Shown: positions 13,046-17,554 of the stretch, one piece after another
How positions within the stretch are numbered: the stretch's first letter is position 1
Layout of the letters: each line of letters starts with the position of its first letter
Assembly (NCBI GenBank): GCA_946494345.1
Contig: CAMMBX010000013.1
Location: 1-17,554, forward strand
DNA length: 17,554 nucleotides
Source: an uncultured Mycoplasmatota bacterium
GTDB taxonomy: Bacteria > Bacillota_I > Bacilli_A > RF39 > UBA660
Direction: 5' to 3'
Program-made: the position numbers and the translations under genes
The notes under the pieces: generated by a model
The model's input: the letters and a program-made list of their open reading frames with translations, nothing else
Database searches by the model: none
Told to the model about the DNA's origin: nothing

Positions 13046-13117
13046 GAAAAACTTAATAAGATTTTTCATTTTAAAGAGAATGTTCAGAGTTGGTAGCTTC
13101 GATATTCTCTTTTTTTT
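13046..13117 (+). ncRNA. Candidate short antisense RNA, about 72 bases
   Basis: This is bounded by the promoter at 13011-13039 and a terminator at 13073-13117, with no reading frame in between on either strand up to 13070. It is complementary to the last 15 or so codons of the excisionase-like gene and to the gap before the next gene. It could block or terminate the early transcript, or act elsewhere. It resembles no RNA family I know. Confidence 0.45.
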
Positions 13118-13292
13118 CTATCTTAATTCCGGTATATTCTTCAAAAAGCTTCGGACTTATATAGTATCTACATTTACCTTGTGGATTCTTCTTGACACTT
13201 CCAATTGGTAATTCTCCATGTTTCATTTGCCATCTAACAAAAGCTGGAGATACCCCCATAAGTCTAGCTGCTTCTTTAACACTAATATTCAT
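13071..13292 (-). CDS. Excisionase/MerR-like small DNA-binding protein
   Basis: The 73-residue protein starts MNISVKEAARLMGVSPAFVR, a winged-helix/HTH opening typical of excisionase-family proteins. ISPKLFEEYTGI follows, and the C-terminal tail is charged. It may control excision together with the integrase, or act as an early regulator. I use the ATG at 13292, eight bases after AAAGGAGG, and not the extension to 13313. The last 15 codons overlap a rightward terminator hairpin on the other strand. The fold call is fairly safe; the role as true excisionase is inferred. Confidence 0.7.
   Translation of the reverse strand: MNISVKEAARLMGVSPAFVRWQMKHGELPIGSVKKNPQGKCRYYISPKLFEEYTGIKIEKKENIEATNSEHSL
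13073..13117 (+). terminator. Rightward intrinsic terminator of the candidate antisense RNA
   Basis: AAAGAGAAT (13073-13081) pairs perfectly with ATTCTCTTT (13104-13112) across a 22-base loop, and eight T follow (13110-13117). The T-run exists only in the plus-strand sense, so it serves rightward transcripts. On the other strand the same bases encode the C-terminal tail of the excisionase-like protein. Confidence 0.65.
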
Positions 13293-13305
13293 ATTCTCAC
13301 CTCCT

Positions 13306-13497
13306 TTACTCATAAAACCTAGTCCAACTAAAATTTAAAATATCTGCTATTTTCTTGGCTAATTCAGGTCTTGGTCTTCTAGTACCATTTTCGATATAGC
13401 TATACATTTGTTGAGTAATTTCTGTTTGTTTAGCAACATCTGATTGTGATAACCCTTTTTTCTCTCGATATTTAATTAGCCAATCTCTTCTTTTCAA
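13306..13497 (-). CDS. Cro-like XRE-family regulator
   Basis: The 63-residue protein, read from TTG at 13497 eight bases after GGGAGG, contains an XRE HTH (YREKKGLSQSDVAKQTEITQ, then MYSYIENGTRRP). It is the first gene after the leftward early promoter, the usual place of the Cro-type protein that opposes the repressor on the divergent operator region. A longer frame reaches 13578 but lacks a ribosome site and would be antisense to a plus-strand RNA. About 350 bases of leader separate it from its promoter. Confidence 0.75.
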   Translation of the reverse strand: MKRRDWLIKYREKKGLSQSDVAKQTEITQQMYSYIENGTRRPRPELAKKIADILNFSWTRFYE

Positions 13498-13510
13498 ATT
13501 TTCACCTCCC

Positions 13511-13539
13511 TTGATTTTTGAAACATCATGTTGTATAAT
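13511..13539 (+). promoter_or_regulatory. Rightward promoter of the toxin-like unit
   Basis: TTGATT (13511-13516), a 17-base spacer and a perfect TATAAT (13534-13539). The -35 box abuts the complement of the Cro-like gene's ribosome site. A start near 13546 would give a transcript of about 270 bases ending at 13818. Confidence 0.65.
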
Positions 13540-13617
13540 ATTCACATCCAAAAAGGAAAGGAGGAATGCCAAAGGCATCTATTAACTCTTGTGGGTTCCA
13601 TCTCGAAAGGAGGTGGG

Positions 13618-13716
13618 ATAAAGAAAGAAATAATTCTAAAATTAGTAGAGGCTATTTCAGGTCCACTAATTGCAGTAAATACTACTGTTATTATCTTTAA
13701 GGTAGAAAAGAAATAG
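13618..13716 (+). CDS. Possible type I toxin-like hydrophobic peptide with non-standard start
   Basis: The frame reads (I/M)KKEIILKLVEA, then ISGPLIAVNTTVIIFKVEKK: one hydrophobic helix broken by a proline and closed by lysines. That is the build of Fst/BsrG-type toxin peptides of Firmicutes. It follows an AAGGAGG at 13607-13613, but the codon at the start position is ATA, and no ATG, GTG or TTG is usable downstream of the promoter except a GTG at 13591. The stop lies inside a terminator-like hairpin, as in type I toxin mRNAs. A competing frame from ATG 13566 encodes a polar 44-residue product with a poor ribosome site. It may be an inactivated toxin or a rarely started one. Confidence 0.35.
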   Translation: MKKEIILKLVEAISGPLIAVNTTVIIFKVEKK

Positions 13717-13725
13717 CTTTTCTAC
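13702..13725 (+). terminator. Hairpin at the end of the toxin-like frame
   Basis: GTAGAAAAG pairs perfectly with CTTTTCTAC (9 bp) around the loop AAATAG, which contains the stop codon of the toxin-like frame. A T-rich tail (ATATTTCTTTTT) follows after a short gap, so it may be a weak terminator or an RNA-stabilising hairpin. Confidence 0.4.
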
Positions 13726-13774
13726 TAAATATATTTCTTTTTCCTGCAATTCCTTTTTTGGATAAGTTGTTTTG

Positions 13775-13818
13775 GAAATCAAGTTAGTTTGGCGACTAGG
13801 GCTTGATTTCTTTTTTTT
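13775..13818 (+). terminator. Strong rightward intrinsic terminator ahead of the repressor
   Basis: GAAATCAAG (13775-13783) pairs with CTTGATTTC (13802-13810); an inner TAGT/ACTA stem and eight T (13811-13818) complete it. It would stop transcripts from the promoter at 13511 before they reach the repressor promoter. Confidence 0.75.
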
Positions 13819-13853
13819 GTAATCTTTTTTCACTACTTGTTGATTACATATTC

Positions 13854-13883
13854 ATGTTATCACAACCCTACGTTGTTTGTCAA
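13854..13883 (-). promoter_or_regulatory. Early leftward promoter (PR-like)
   Basis: On the minus strand TTGACA (13883-13878) is followed by an 18-base spacer and TAACAT (13859-13854), with a TG just before the -10 box (extended -10). It drives the whole early operon from the Cro-like gene leftward. Its spacer contains an operator-like dyad. Confidence 0.75.
13862..13876. promoter_or_regulatory. Operator-like dyad O1 in the early promoter
   Basis: ACAAC-CCTAC-GTTGT is a perfect 5-base dyad with a five-base spacer, lying between the -35 and -10 boxes of the early promoter. A repressor bound here would block RNA polymerase. It resembles the dyad at 13920-13936. Confidence 0.6.
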
Positions 13884-13911
13884 TATTTTTTACTACTTTT
13901 TTTTAAAAAAA

Positions 13912-13941
13912 TTGACATTACAAAACTTTAGGTTGTATTAT
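13912..13941 (+). promoter_or_regulatory. Repressor promoter (PRM-like)
   Basis: TTGACA (13912-13917), an 18-base spacer and TATTAT (13936-13941) lie 20 bases ahead of the repressor ATG. It transcribes the lysogeny genes. An operator-like dyad overlaps the spacer, which suggests autoregulation. Confidence 0.7.
13920..13936. promoter_or_regulatory. Operator-like dyad O2 in the repressor promoter
   Basis: ACAAAACTTTAGGTTGT has ACAA and TTGT ends like O1 but a longer, imperfect centre. Placed between -35 and -10, it is a candidate for lower-affinity autorepression. Confidence 0.45.
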
Positions 13942-13960
13942 TTACGAAAGGAGGGATAAA

Positions 13961-14302
13961 ATGTTTGGCGACAGAATAAAAAAATTGAGAGAAGAAAATA
14001 ATGTTTCTCAACTGGAACTTTCAGAAGTTTTAGGCATTTCTCAACAAGCACTATCTAAATGGGAAAACGGGAAAACTCAGCCTGATAACGATTCCTTAAT
14101 AAAACTAGCAAATTTTTTTCGAGTATCTATTGATTATCTTTTAGGTATTTCAGAATCTAAAAAAGTAGATAAACCATACGATAACGAATTAGAAAAAGTT
14201 TTGTTTAGTAAAGCAAAAGATTTAACAGACGAAGAAAAGAAAGCAGTAATCGGAGTTATAAATGCCATAAAGAAAGATATTGATAAGGAGCTAAATAAAT
14301 AA
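13961..14302 (+). CDS. Prophage repressor, XRE family (ImmR/CI-like)
   Basis: The 113-residue protein starts MFGDRIKKLREENNVSQLEL with an HTH at about residues 16-36 (ISQQALSKWENGKTQP). The linker and C-terminal helices (LTDEEKKAVIGVINAIKKDI) probably mediate dimers. There is no LexA-type protease domain. With an ImmA-like peptidase encoded two genes on, induction probably comes from cleavage by that enzyme and not from RecA-stimulated self-cleavage, as in the ICEBs1 ImmR/ImmA pair. The ATG follows AAAGGAGGG. It shares one base with the next gene. Confidence 0.85.
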   Translation: MFGDRIKKLREENNVSQLELSEVLGISQQALSKWENGKTQPDNDSLIKLANFFRVSIDYLLGISESKKVDKPYDNELEKVLFSKAKDLTDEEKKAVIGVINAIKKDIDKELNK

Positions 14303-14901
14303 TGTCCGGATTATTTAAGAAAAAACAAGTAGATGGTACATTTGTTATAAAAATAGACCCCAATGTAGAATTGACAGAAGAAGATAACAAAAAATTAGAA
14401 GAGATGGAAAATGAAAGAATATTATGGGAGCAAAACAACCAAAAATACCAAAAGTATATAAACGAAAGCCTTAAAATAAGCGAAGAAATATGGGAAAATA
14501 AATTATATAGTAGAGCTATCAGTCAAGCAAACATTAATAATAAGTATGCTAATAGATATATAGAACTATGTAATAAACTACTAGAATTACTACCTTATGA
14601 AGTTGAACACGATAAGGAAGATGCTAAAATTAGGCATCAAGAATATTATGTTAGAGGAGCTGGTAACAATCTAATTAATTTTATTCGCCTTTTAGAAAAA
14701 CAAGAAAAATATAATGAAATAATAAATGTATGTAATTATTTACTATCTTTAGGCATCACTGAAGATGGAACTAAAAAAGGTATCAAAGGGAGAATTGAAA
14801 AAGCTATAAATAATTTTAATATAAAAAACAATACCAATTACAAATATTATTATGATAAAAATTTAATTATTGATAATGAGACAGGCGAAATAATGGAATA
14901 A
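14302..14901 (+). CDS. Helical protein of unknown function in the lysogeny operon
   Basis: The 199-residue protein starts MSGLFKKKQVDGTFVIKIDP and is then helical and charged throughout, with paired-helix segments (YSRAISQANINNKYANRYIE; LNYLLSLGI-like NVCNYLLSLGITEDGTKKGI) that could be TPR-like. It ends LIIDNETGEIME. There is no signal, membrane span or catalytic motif. It shares one base with the repressor stop and precedes the ImmA-like gene, so a link to repressor control is possible. I do not recognise a family with confidence. Confidence 0.6.
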   Translation: MSGLFKKKQVDGTFVIKIDPNVELTEEDNKKLEEMENERILWEQNNQKYQKYINESLKISEEIWENKLYSRAISQANINNKYANRYIELCNKLLELLPYEVEHDKEDAKIRHQEYYVRGAGNNLINFIRLLEKQEKYNEIINVCNYLLSLGITEDGTKKGIKGRIEKAINNFNIKNNTNYKYYYDKNLIIDNETGEIME

Positions 14902-14923
14902 GCACGAGCAGTATTAGTGCTTA
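14899..14923 (+). repeat. Inverted repeat between the helical protein and the ImmA-like gene
   Basis: TAAGCAC (14899-14905) and GTGCTTA (14917-14923) form a 7-base dyad with an 11-base loop, starting on the stop codon. No T-run follows, so it is not a terminator. It may stabilise or process the mRNA. Confidence 0.35.
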
Positions 14924-14941
14924 ACGAAAGGGAGTGGTATC

Positions 14942-15241
14942 GTGCTTATGTCTTTATTAAGGGGGGAAGTTTCACAAAATGAATATATAAATTATAACAA
15001 TATCAGAATTATTAAAGCTGAGCTTCCAAGAAGGATTTATGGTATTATTTTTAATTACAAAGATATTAATTTAATAGTAATTAATAAATATATATCAAAA
15101 GCAAAAGCTAAAACTACTCTGCTTCATGAATTTGCCCACTATGAATTACATCATTTAGATAAAATATGTTTAGATTTTAAGATAGAAGGTATTGAAGATG
15201 AAGCAGATAGTTATGTTAGCTTTTTATTAGAAAAGGAGTAA
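14942..15241 (+). CDS. ImmA/IrrE-like zinc metallopeptidase
   Basis: The 99-residue protein has the zinc motif HEFAH at residues 62-66, followed by YELHH, and an acidic EDEAD at 85-89 that supplies the third ligand. This is the M78 peptidase core of ImmA/IrrE enzymes, without extra domains. Such enzymes cut the partner XRE repressor to induce the prophage. It lies in the same operon as the repressor. I use GTG at 14942, seven bases after GGGAG; a Met two codons later is possible. Confidence 0.82.
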   Translation: MLMSLLRGEVSQNEYINYNNIRIIKAELPRRIYGIIFNYKDINLIVINKYISKAKAKTTLLHEFAHYELHHLDKICLDFKIEGIEDEADSYVSFLLEKE

Positions 15242-15244
15242 AAA

Positions 15245-15784
15245 ATGAAAATAGGAATAAGAACGCCAAGTATTAAAAAAAGTTTTAAAGCAAGAACTAC
15301 TGGAAAATTAAAAAGAGCTGTTAAAAGGACATACAATCCTATATATGGAGAAAAAGGAGCGGGAATAGTTAACAATCCTAAAAAAGCTGTTTACAACAAA
15401 GTATATTCTAAAGTAACTGTAGATAGTCTAGAAAGTCTAAAAAAAGAAAATAAGCAAAAAGATAAAACAAATAAAAGCGAAATAGAATTAATAAATAATA
15501 ATGCTACTGTATCTTCATTCGAATATAAATATCCTTCAAAAGAAGAACTTTTAAAAAGCATACCAAAAGAAAAGCAAGTTAAGCATTTTGACAAAGAAGC
15601 TCATTGTTGTATTTGCAATAAAGATTTGGGCATAAAAACTTTCAGAAGTAGATGGCAATTAATTGATGGCTGGCTATGTAATGATTGTATAAAATTAGCT
15701 GGAGGATTAGGAAATCTTAAATTTAAAGGTGATACAGTAGAAACTATAAAGCAAAGAATAGAAGACAATAGAAAGAGTATGTAA
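15245..15784 (+). CDS. DUF4428-type zinc protein
   Basis: The C-terminal half contains CCICNKDLG (C121/C124) and DGWLCNDCIKLAGG (C145/C148), with FRSRWQLIDGW between them, as in DUF4428 zinc domains. The basic N-terminus (starting MKIGIRTPSIKKSFKARTTG, then KNPKKAVYNK-like repeats) resembles phage proteins that share this domain. The function is unknown; a DNA- or RNA-binding role is possible. The stop codon lies inside a terminator hairpin ahead of the integrase. Confidence 0.65.
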   Translation: MKIGIRTPSIKKSFKARTTGKLKRAVKRTYNPIYGEKGAGIVNNPKKAVYNKVYSKVTVDSLESLKKENKQKDKTNKSEIELINNNATVSSFEYKYPSKEELLKSIPKEKQVKHFDKEAHCCICNKDLGIKTFRSRWQLIDGWLCNDCIKLAGGLGNLKFKGDTVETIKQRIEDNRKSM

Positions 15785-15794
15785 CTCTTTTTTT
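15772..15794 (+). terminator. Terminator between the lysogeny genes and the integrase
   Basis: AAAGAGT (15772-15778) pairs with ACTCTTT (15784-15790) around five bases, with four further T (15791-15794), making a seven-T run. It overlaps the stop of the preceding gene. Integrase would be made only by read-through or from an unseen promoter. Confidence 0.55.
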
Positions 15795-15811
15795 ATACAG
15801 GGAGGTGCGAA

Positions 15812-16819
15812 ATGAAGAATCCTAACGGATATGGAACAGTATCTAAAATAAGCAGTGGGAAGCGTAGAAAACCATATAGAGTGCAAATAACTGTAGGTTA
15901 CAAACCTAACAGGGAAAAAGGCACAATAATACCAATAAGAAAGACTATAGGATATGCTAGAACTAGAGACGAAGGTAAGCAAATGTTAGCAAGATATCAT
16001 AACGAACTATTCGATTTAGACCTAGTTGGGGTTTCTTTTGAATACTTATTTAATCTATGGTACAAGTATAAAGAAAAAGCTGGTATGGCTGAGAACACTT
16101 TAAAACTTTACAAAAATTATTACAAGCATTACAAACACTTAGAAGATAAAGCATTTGAAGACATTACTAGTAGAGATTTACAAGATATAGTAGATAATGC
16201 TAATTGCACCTCAGAATACTGTGGCAAGATAATAAATATGTATAATCAAATGTACGAATATGCTAAAGGTGTTAATATAAGACTAAAAAATAAAGCTTCT
16301 TTATTGGTAATACTGCCTAAAAAAGTAGAATCTAAAAAACATAAGCCATTTACTGATGAAGAAATAGATAAATTATGGAATAATAGAAATGATGTTGTTG
16401 ATGAAATACTAACTGACATTTACAGTGGTGTAAGACCTGGAGAATTGCTAGTGATTAGTGAAGTACACGAAGATTATTTTGTAACAGGACTAAAAACAGA
16501 GTCAGGAAAAAATAGAGTTGTTCCGCTTAATAATAAGACAAAAGATATCTTTCATAATTTAATAAAAAATAAAAGGTTTGAAAGATATAGTAGCGAAGAT
16601 ACCTTATACCAAACTTGGAAGAAGGAACTAAAAGATCTTGGTATGGGTAATCACAGTCCTTATGATTGCCGTCATACTTTTGCTACTCTTATGGCTAGAG
16701 TTAAAGCAGATGAGCATTCTGTTAAGCTAATAATGGGACACAGGATATCCGATCTAACTAAGCGAGTCTATACTCATAAATTAATAGAAGAACTAATAAG
16801 AGAGGTTAATAAAATTTAG
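15812..16819 (+). CDS. int: Tyrosine-type phage integrase
   Basis: The 335-residue protein has an N-terminal arm-binding region (1-60), a SAM-like core-binding domain (about 75-165) and a catalytic domain. R208 lies in GVRPGE, K228 in GLKTESGKNR, R287 in PYDCRHTF (the first His of HxxR is Tyr284, as in many Firmicutes integrases), H310 in MGH, and the nucleophile Y320 in RVYTH. It recombines the phage attachment site with the host site. The ATG is seven bases after GGGAGG. The neighbouring gap to the right is where the attachment core is expected. Confidence 0.93.
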   Translation: MKNPNGYGTVSKISSGKRRKPYRVQITVGYKPNREKGTIIPIRKTIGYARTRDEGKQMLARYHNELFDLDLVGVSFEYLFNLWYKYKEKAGMAENTLKLYKNYYKHYKHLEDKAFEDITSRDLQDIVDNANCTSEYCGKIINMYNQMYEYAKGVNIRLKNKASLLVILPKKVESKKHKPFTDEEIDKLWNNRNDVVDEILTDIYSGVRPGELLVISEVHEDYFVTGLKTESGKNRVVPLNNKTKDIFHNLIKNKRFERYSSEDTLYQTWKKELKDLGMGNHSPYDCRHTFATLMARVKADEHSVKLIMGHRISDLTKRVYTHKLIEELIREVNKI

Positions 16820-16939
16820 TAAAAATCGGCAAAAAAAGAGGTAAAAAATCTCTCGTTTACCACAAAGTATATCGCAAGCCCTTATTTTTCAATAGTCCTA
16901 ACTTGCCGTACAGGCTACCAATAAAGTATTTAACACCTG
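16820..16939. other. Probable attachment-site region after the integrase
   Basis: No gene is seen. The gap contains small dyads that could be integrase arm or core sites: GGTAAA/TTTACC (16840-16845 and 16856-16861) and CGGCAA/TTGCCG (16827-16832 and 16903-16908). No tRNA 3' end is recognisable. The junction cannot be fixed without the other end of the prophage. Confidence 0.35.
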
Positions 16940-16965
16940 CTACTTTGCAGGTGTTTTTATTTTTC
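16932..16965 (+). terminator. Strong rightward terminator after the integrase
   Basis: AACACCTGC (16932-16940) pairs perfectly with GCAGGTGTT (16947-16955) and a T-rich run follows to 16965. It stops rightward transcripts. The stop codon of the leftward gene to the right lies in this hairpin. Confidence 0.75.
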
Positions 16966-17443
16966 TCTTAACTTGTTCTATAGATTCTGCTGCATTAATC
17001 CTTTGTTGATAATTTTCAATTTTCTCCATATATTCAGTACATCTATCATTATATGTTTTAATAGGTTCTAATGGTAAAAATAAATTTATTCCATTAAATA
17101 CTTCCTCTTTTATTTTCTCATCTCTTAATTTAATCGCTTCATCATAATCAGTTGTTATATAATCAACTATACTTTTATTAGTACATTCATTATCTATATT
17201 AATCTCTGGAATAATTTCTCTATCAATACAATCATAATATATACCATCTACACATCTAGGAAATACAACTTCATAAGTTTTCTTACTAATTCCATCTCTA
17301 TCATATGAAATAATCTCATTTATTAAATAACAAGGAGAAACCACATAACCTAATATTTCATCAAATTTATTATAGTTTACATATGCTTCTTTTATCATTT
17401 TTTGTAGAGCAAAAACTCTAGGATATTTTAATTCATCTTTCAT
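16940..17443 (-). CDS. Hypothetical protein downstream of a group II intron
   Basis: From ATG at 17443 the product has 167 residues and starts MKDELKYPRVFALQKMIKEA. It includes NKFDEILGYVVSPCYLINEI and ends with a charged helix (MEKIENYQQRINAAESIEQV). I recognise no family. No ribosome site lies ahead of the ATG; the upstream bases form the hairpin assigned to the intron. An in-frame extension to 17530 would be translated intron RNA and is not accepted. If the intron splits a gene, this is the 3' exon and the true start is outside the window. It may be host or mobile-element DNA beyond the prophage end. Confidence 0.5.
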   Translation of the reverse strand: MKDELKYPRVFALQKMIKEAYVNYNKFDEILGYVVSPCYLINEIISYDRDGISKKTYEVVFPRCVDGIYYDCIDREIIPEINIDNECTNKSIVDYITTDYDEAIKLRDEKIKEEVFNGINLFLPLEPIKTYNDRCTEYMEKIENYQQRINAAESIEQVKRKIKTPAK

Positions 17444-17451
17444 AAAACTTT

Positions 17452-17554
17452 GTCGAGTAGACAAGTCTCGACTCCACCTCTCTTTCTTTCTTAGTGAGAG
17501 GTTTGTCTCATTGCCCCTCACAGAACCCATCGTGCCCTATTAAGGCAATAGGCT
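17452..17554 (-). mobile_element. 3' end of a group II intron (domains V and VI)
   Basis: The minus strand starts, one base short of the usual G, with AGCCTATTGCC, then GGGCACGATGGGTTC. It folds as domain V: lower helix AGCCTAT/ATGGGTT with the catalytic AGC, upper helix TGCC/GGCA and a two-base CG bulge. After it come GTGAGGGG/CCTCTCAC (17494-17521) and a second hairpin GTCGAG/CTCGAC (17452-17472) with an unpaired A seven bases from a GAC end, as for the branch point and 3' splice site of domain VI. Which hairpin is domain VI is open, so the 3' end is either near 17494 or at 17452. The reverse transcriptase gene lies outside. Confidence 0.65.

Larger units (their letters stand above)
13498..13847 (-). 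other. Long leader of the early leftward transcript
   Basis: From the predicted start near 13847 to the Cro-like gene there is about 350 bases with no good leftward reading frame. The 5' end can fold as TGTAATC/GATTACA (13818-13848). The rest is complementary to the rightward toxin-like transcript from 13511, so each RNA is an antisense of the other. This suggests mutual regulation or transcriptional interference; the sequence shows only the geometry. Confidence 0.5.

Noticed and set aside
13498..13578. Longer start of the Cro-like gene at 13578.
   Set aside because: The TTG at 13497 has a perfectly spaced GGGAGG and gives the normal XRE length; the extension has no ribosome site.
13528..13617. 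ATG at 13528 as start of the toxin-like frame.
   Set aside because: The -10 box at 13534-13539 lies inside it, so the transcript begins downstream of this ATG.
15707..15982. Minus-strand frame opposite the DUF4428-type and integrase genes.
   Set aside because: It crosses a terminator and is antisense to two well supported genes.
17444..17530. N-terminal extension (MGSVRGNETNLSLR...) of the gene at 16940-17443.
   Set aside because: It is translated from the domain V-VI hairpins of the intron, a frequent source of false protein ends, and has no ribosome site.
1..17554. CRISPR arrays, rRNA genes or insertion sequences.
   Set aside because: No regularly spaced repeats, rRNA sequence or transposase motifs were seen on either strand.

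Overview
The window is one end of a temperate siphovirus-type prophage, or the integrated copy of such a phage, in a very AT-rich Gram-positive host. Strong AAGGAGG ribosome sites, low-GC codon use, an ImmA/IrrE-type lysogeny switch and a Sak/Rad52-like recombination gene all point to the Firmicutes, most likely a clostridial or Tissierellia-type anaerobe. I cannot name the species.

Layout. On the plus strand from about 13.9 to 16.8 kb lies the lysogeny module: XRE repressor, a helical protein of unknown role, an ImmA-like metallopeptidase, a DUF4428-type zinc protein, an intrinsic terminator and a tyrosine integrase. Divergent promoters at 13854-13883 (minus) and 13912-13941 (plus) each carry a dyad between the -35 and -10 boxes. 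The minus-strand promoter drives a long early operon running from 13.85 kb down to 1.34 kb. In order it encodes a Cro-like regulator, an excisionase-like HTH protein, a replication initiator, a DnaB helicase, a Rad52/Sak-like annealing protein, SSB, a free-standing HNH homing endonuclease, a NinB-like protein, a small HNH-like zinc protein, a sigma factor, an orphan C5-methyltransferase-like protein and then many small accessory proteins. It ends with a RinA/ArpU-like late regulator. Below 1.3 kb a terminator hairpin, a tiny membrane peptide, a tRNA-like element, the terminase small subunit and the start of the large subunit open the late packaging and morphogenesis operon, which leaves the window on the left.

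The regulatory region 13.0-13.85 kb is unusual. It holds two plus-strand transcription units that run against the early operon, each with a TTGATT-17-TATAAT promoter and a rightward terminator. One (about 13546-13818) resembles a type I toxin mRNA, with a short hydrophobic frame but no standard start codon. The other (about 13046-13117) looks like a short antisense RNA. The early leader is antisense to the first.

To the right of the integrase is a 120-base gap that probably holds the attachment site, then a leftward gene of unknown function. At the extreme right edge, on the minus strand, the sequence folds as domain V and possibly domain VI of a group II intron, so that gene lies just downstream of an intron.

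Several reading frames show damage or non-standard starts: a TAA at codon 4 of the 4025-4195 gene, no ATG/GTG/TTG ahead of the conserved N-terminus of terS, and ATA where the toxin-like peptide should start. All function calls come from reading motifs; no database search was run.
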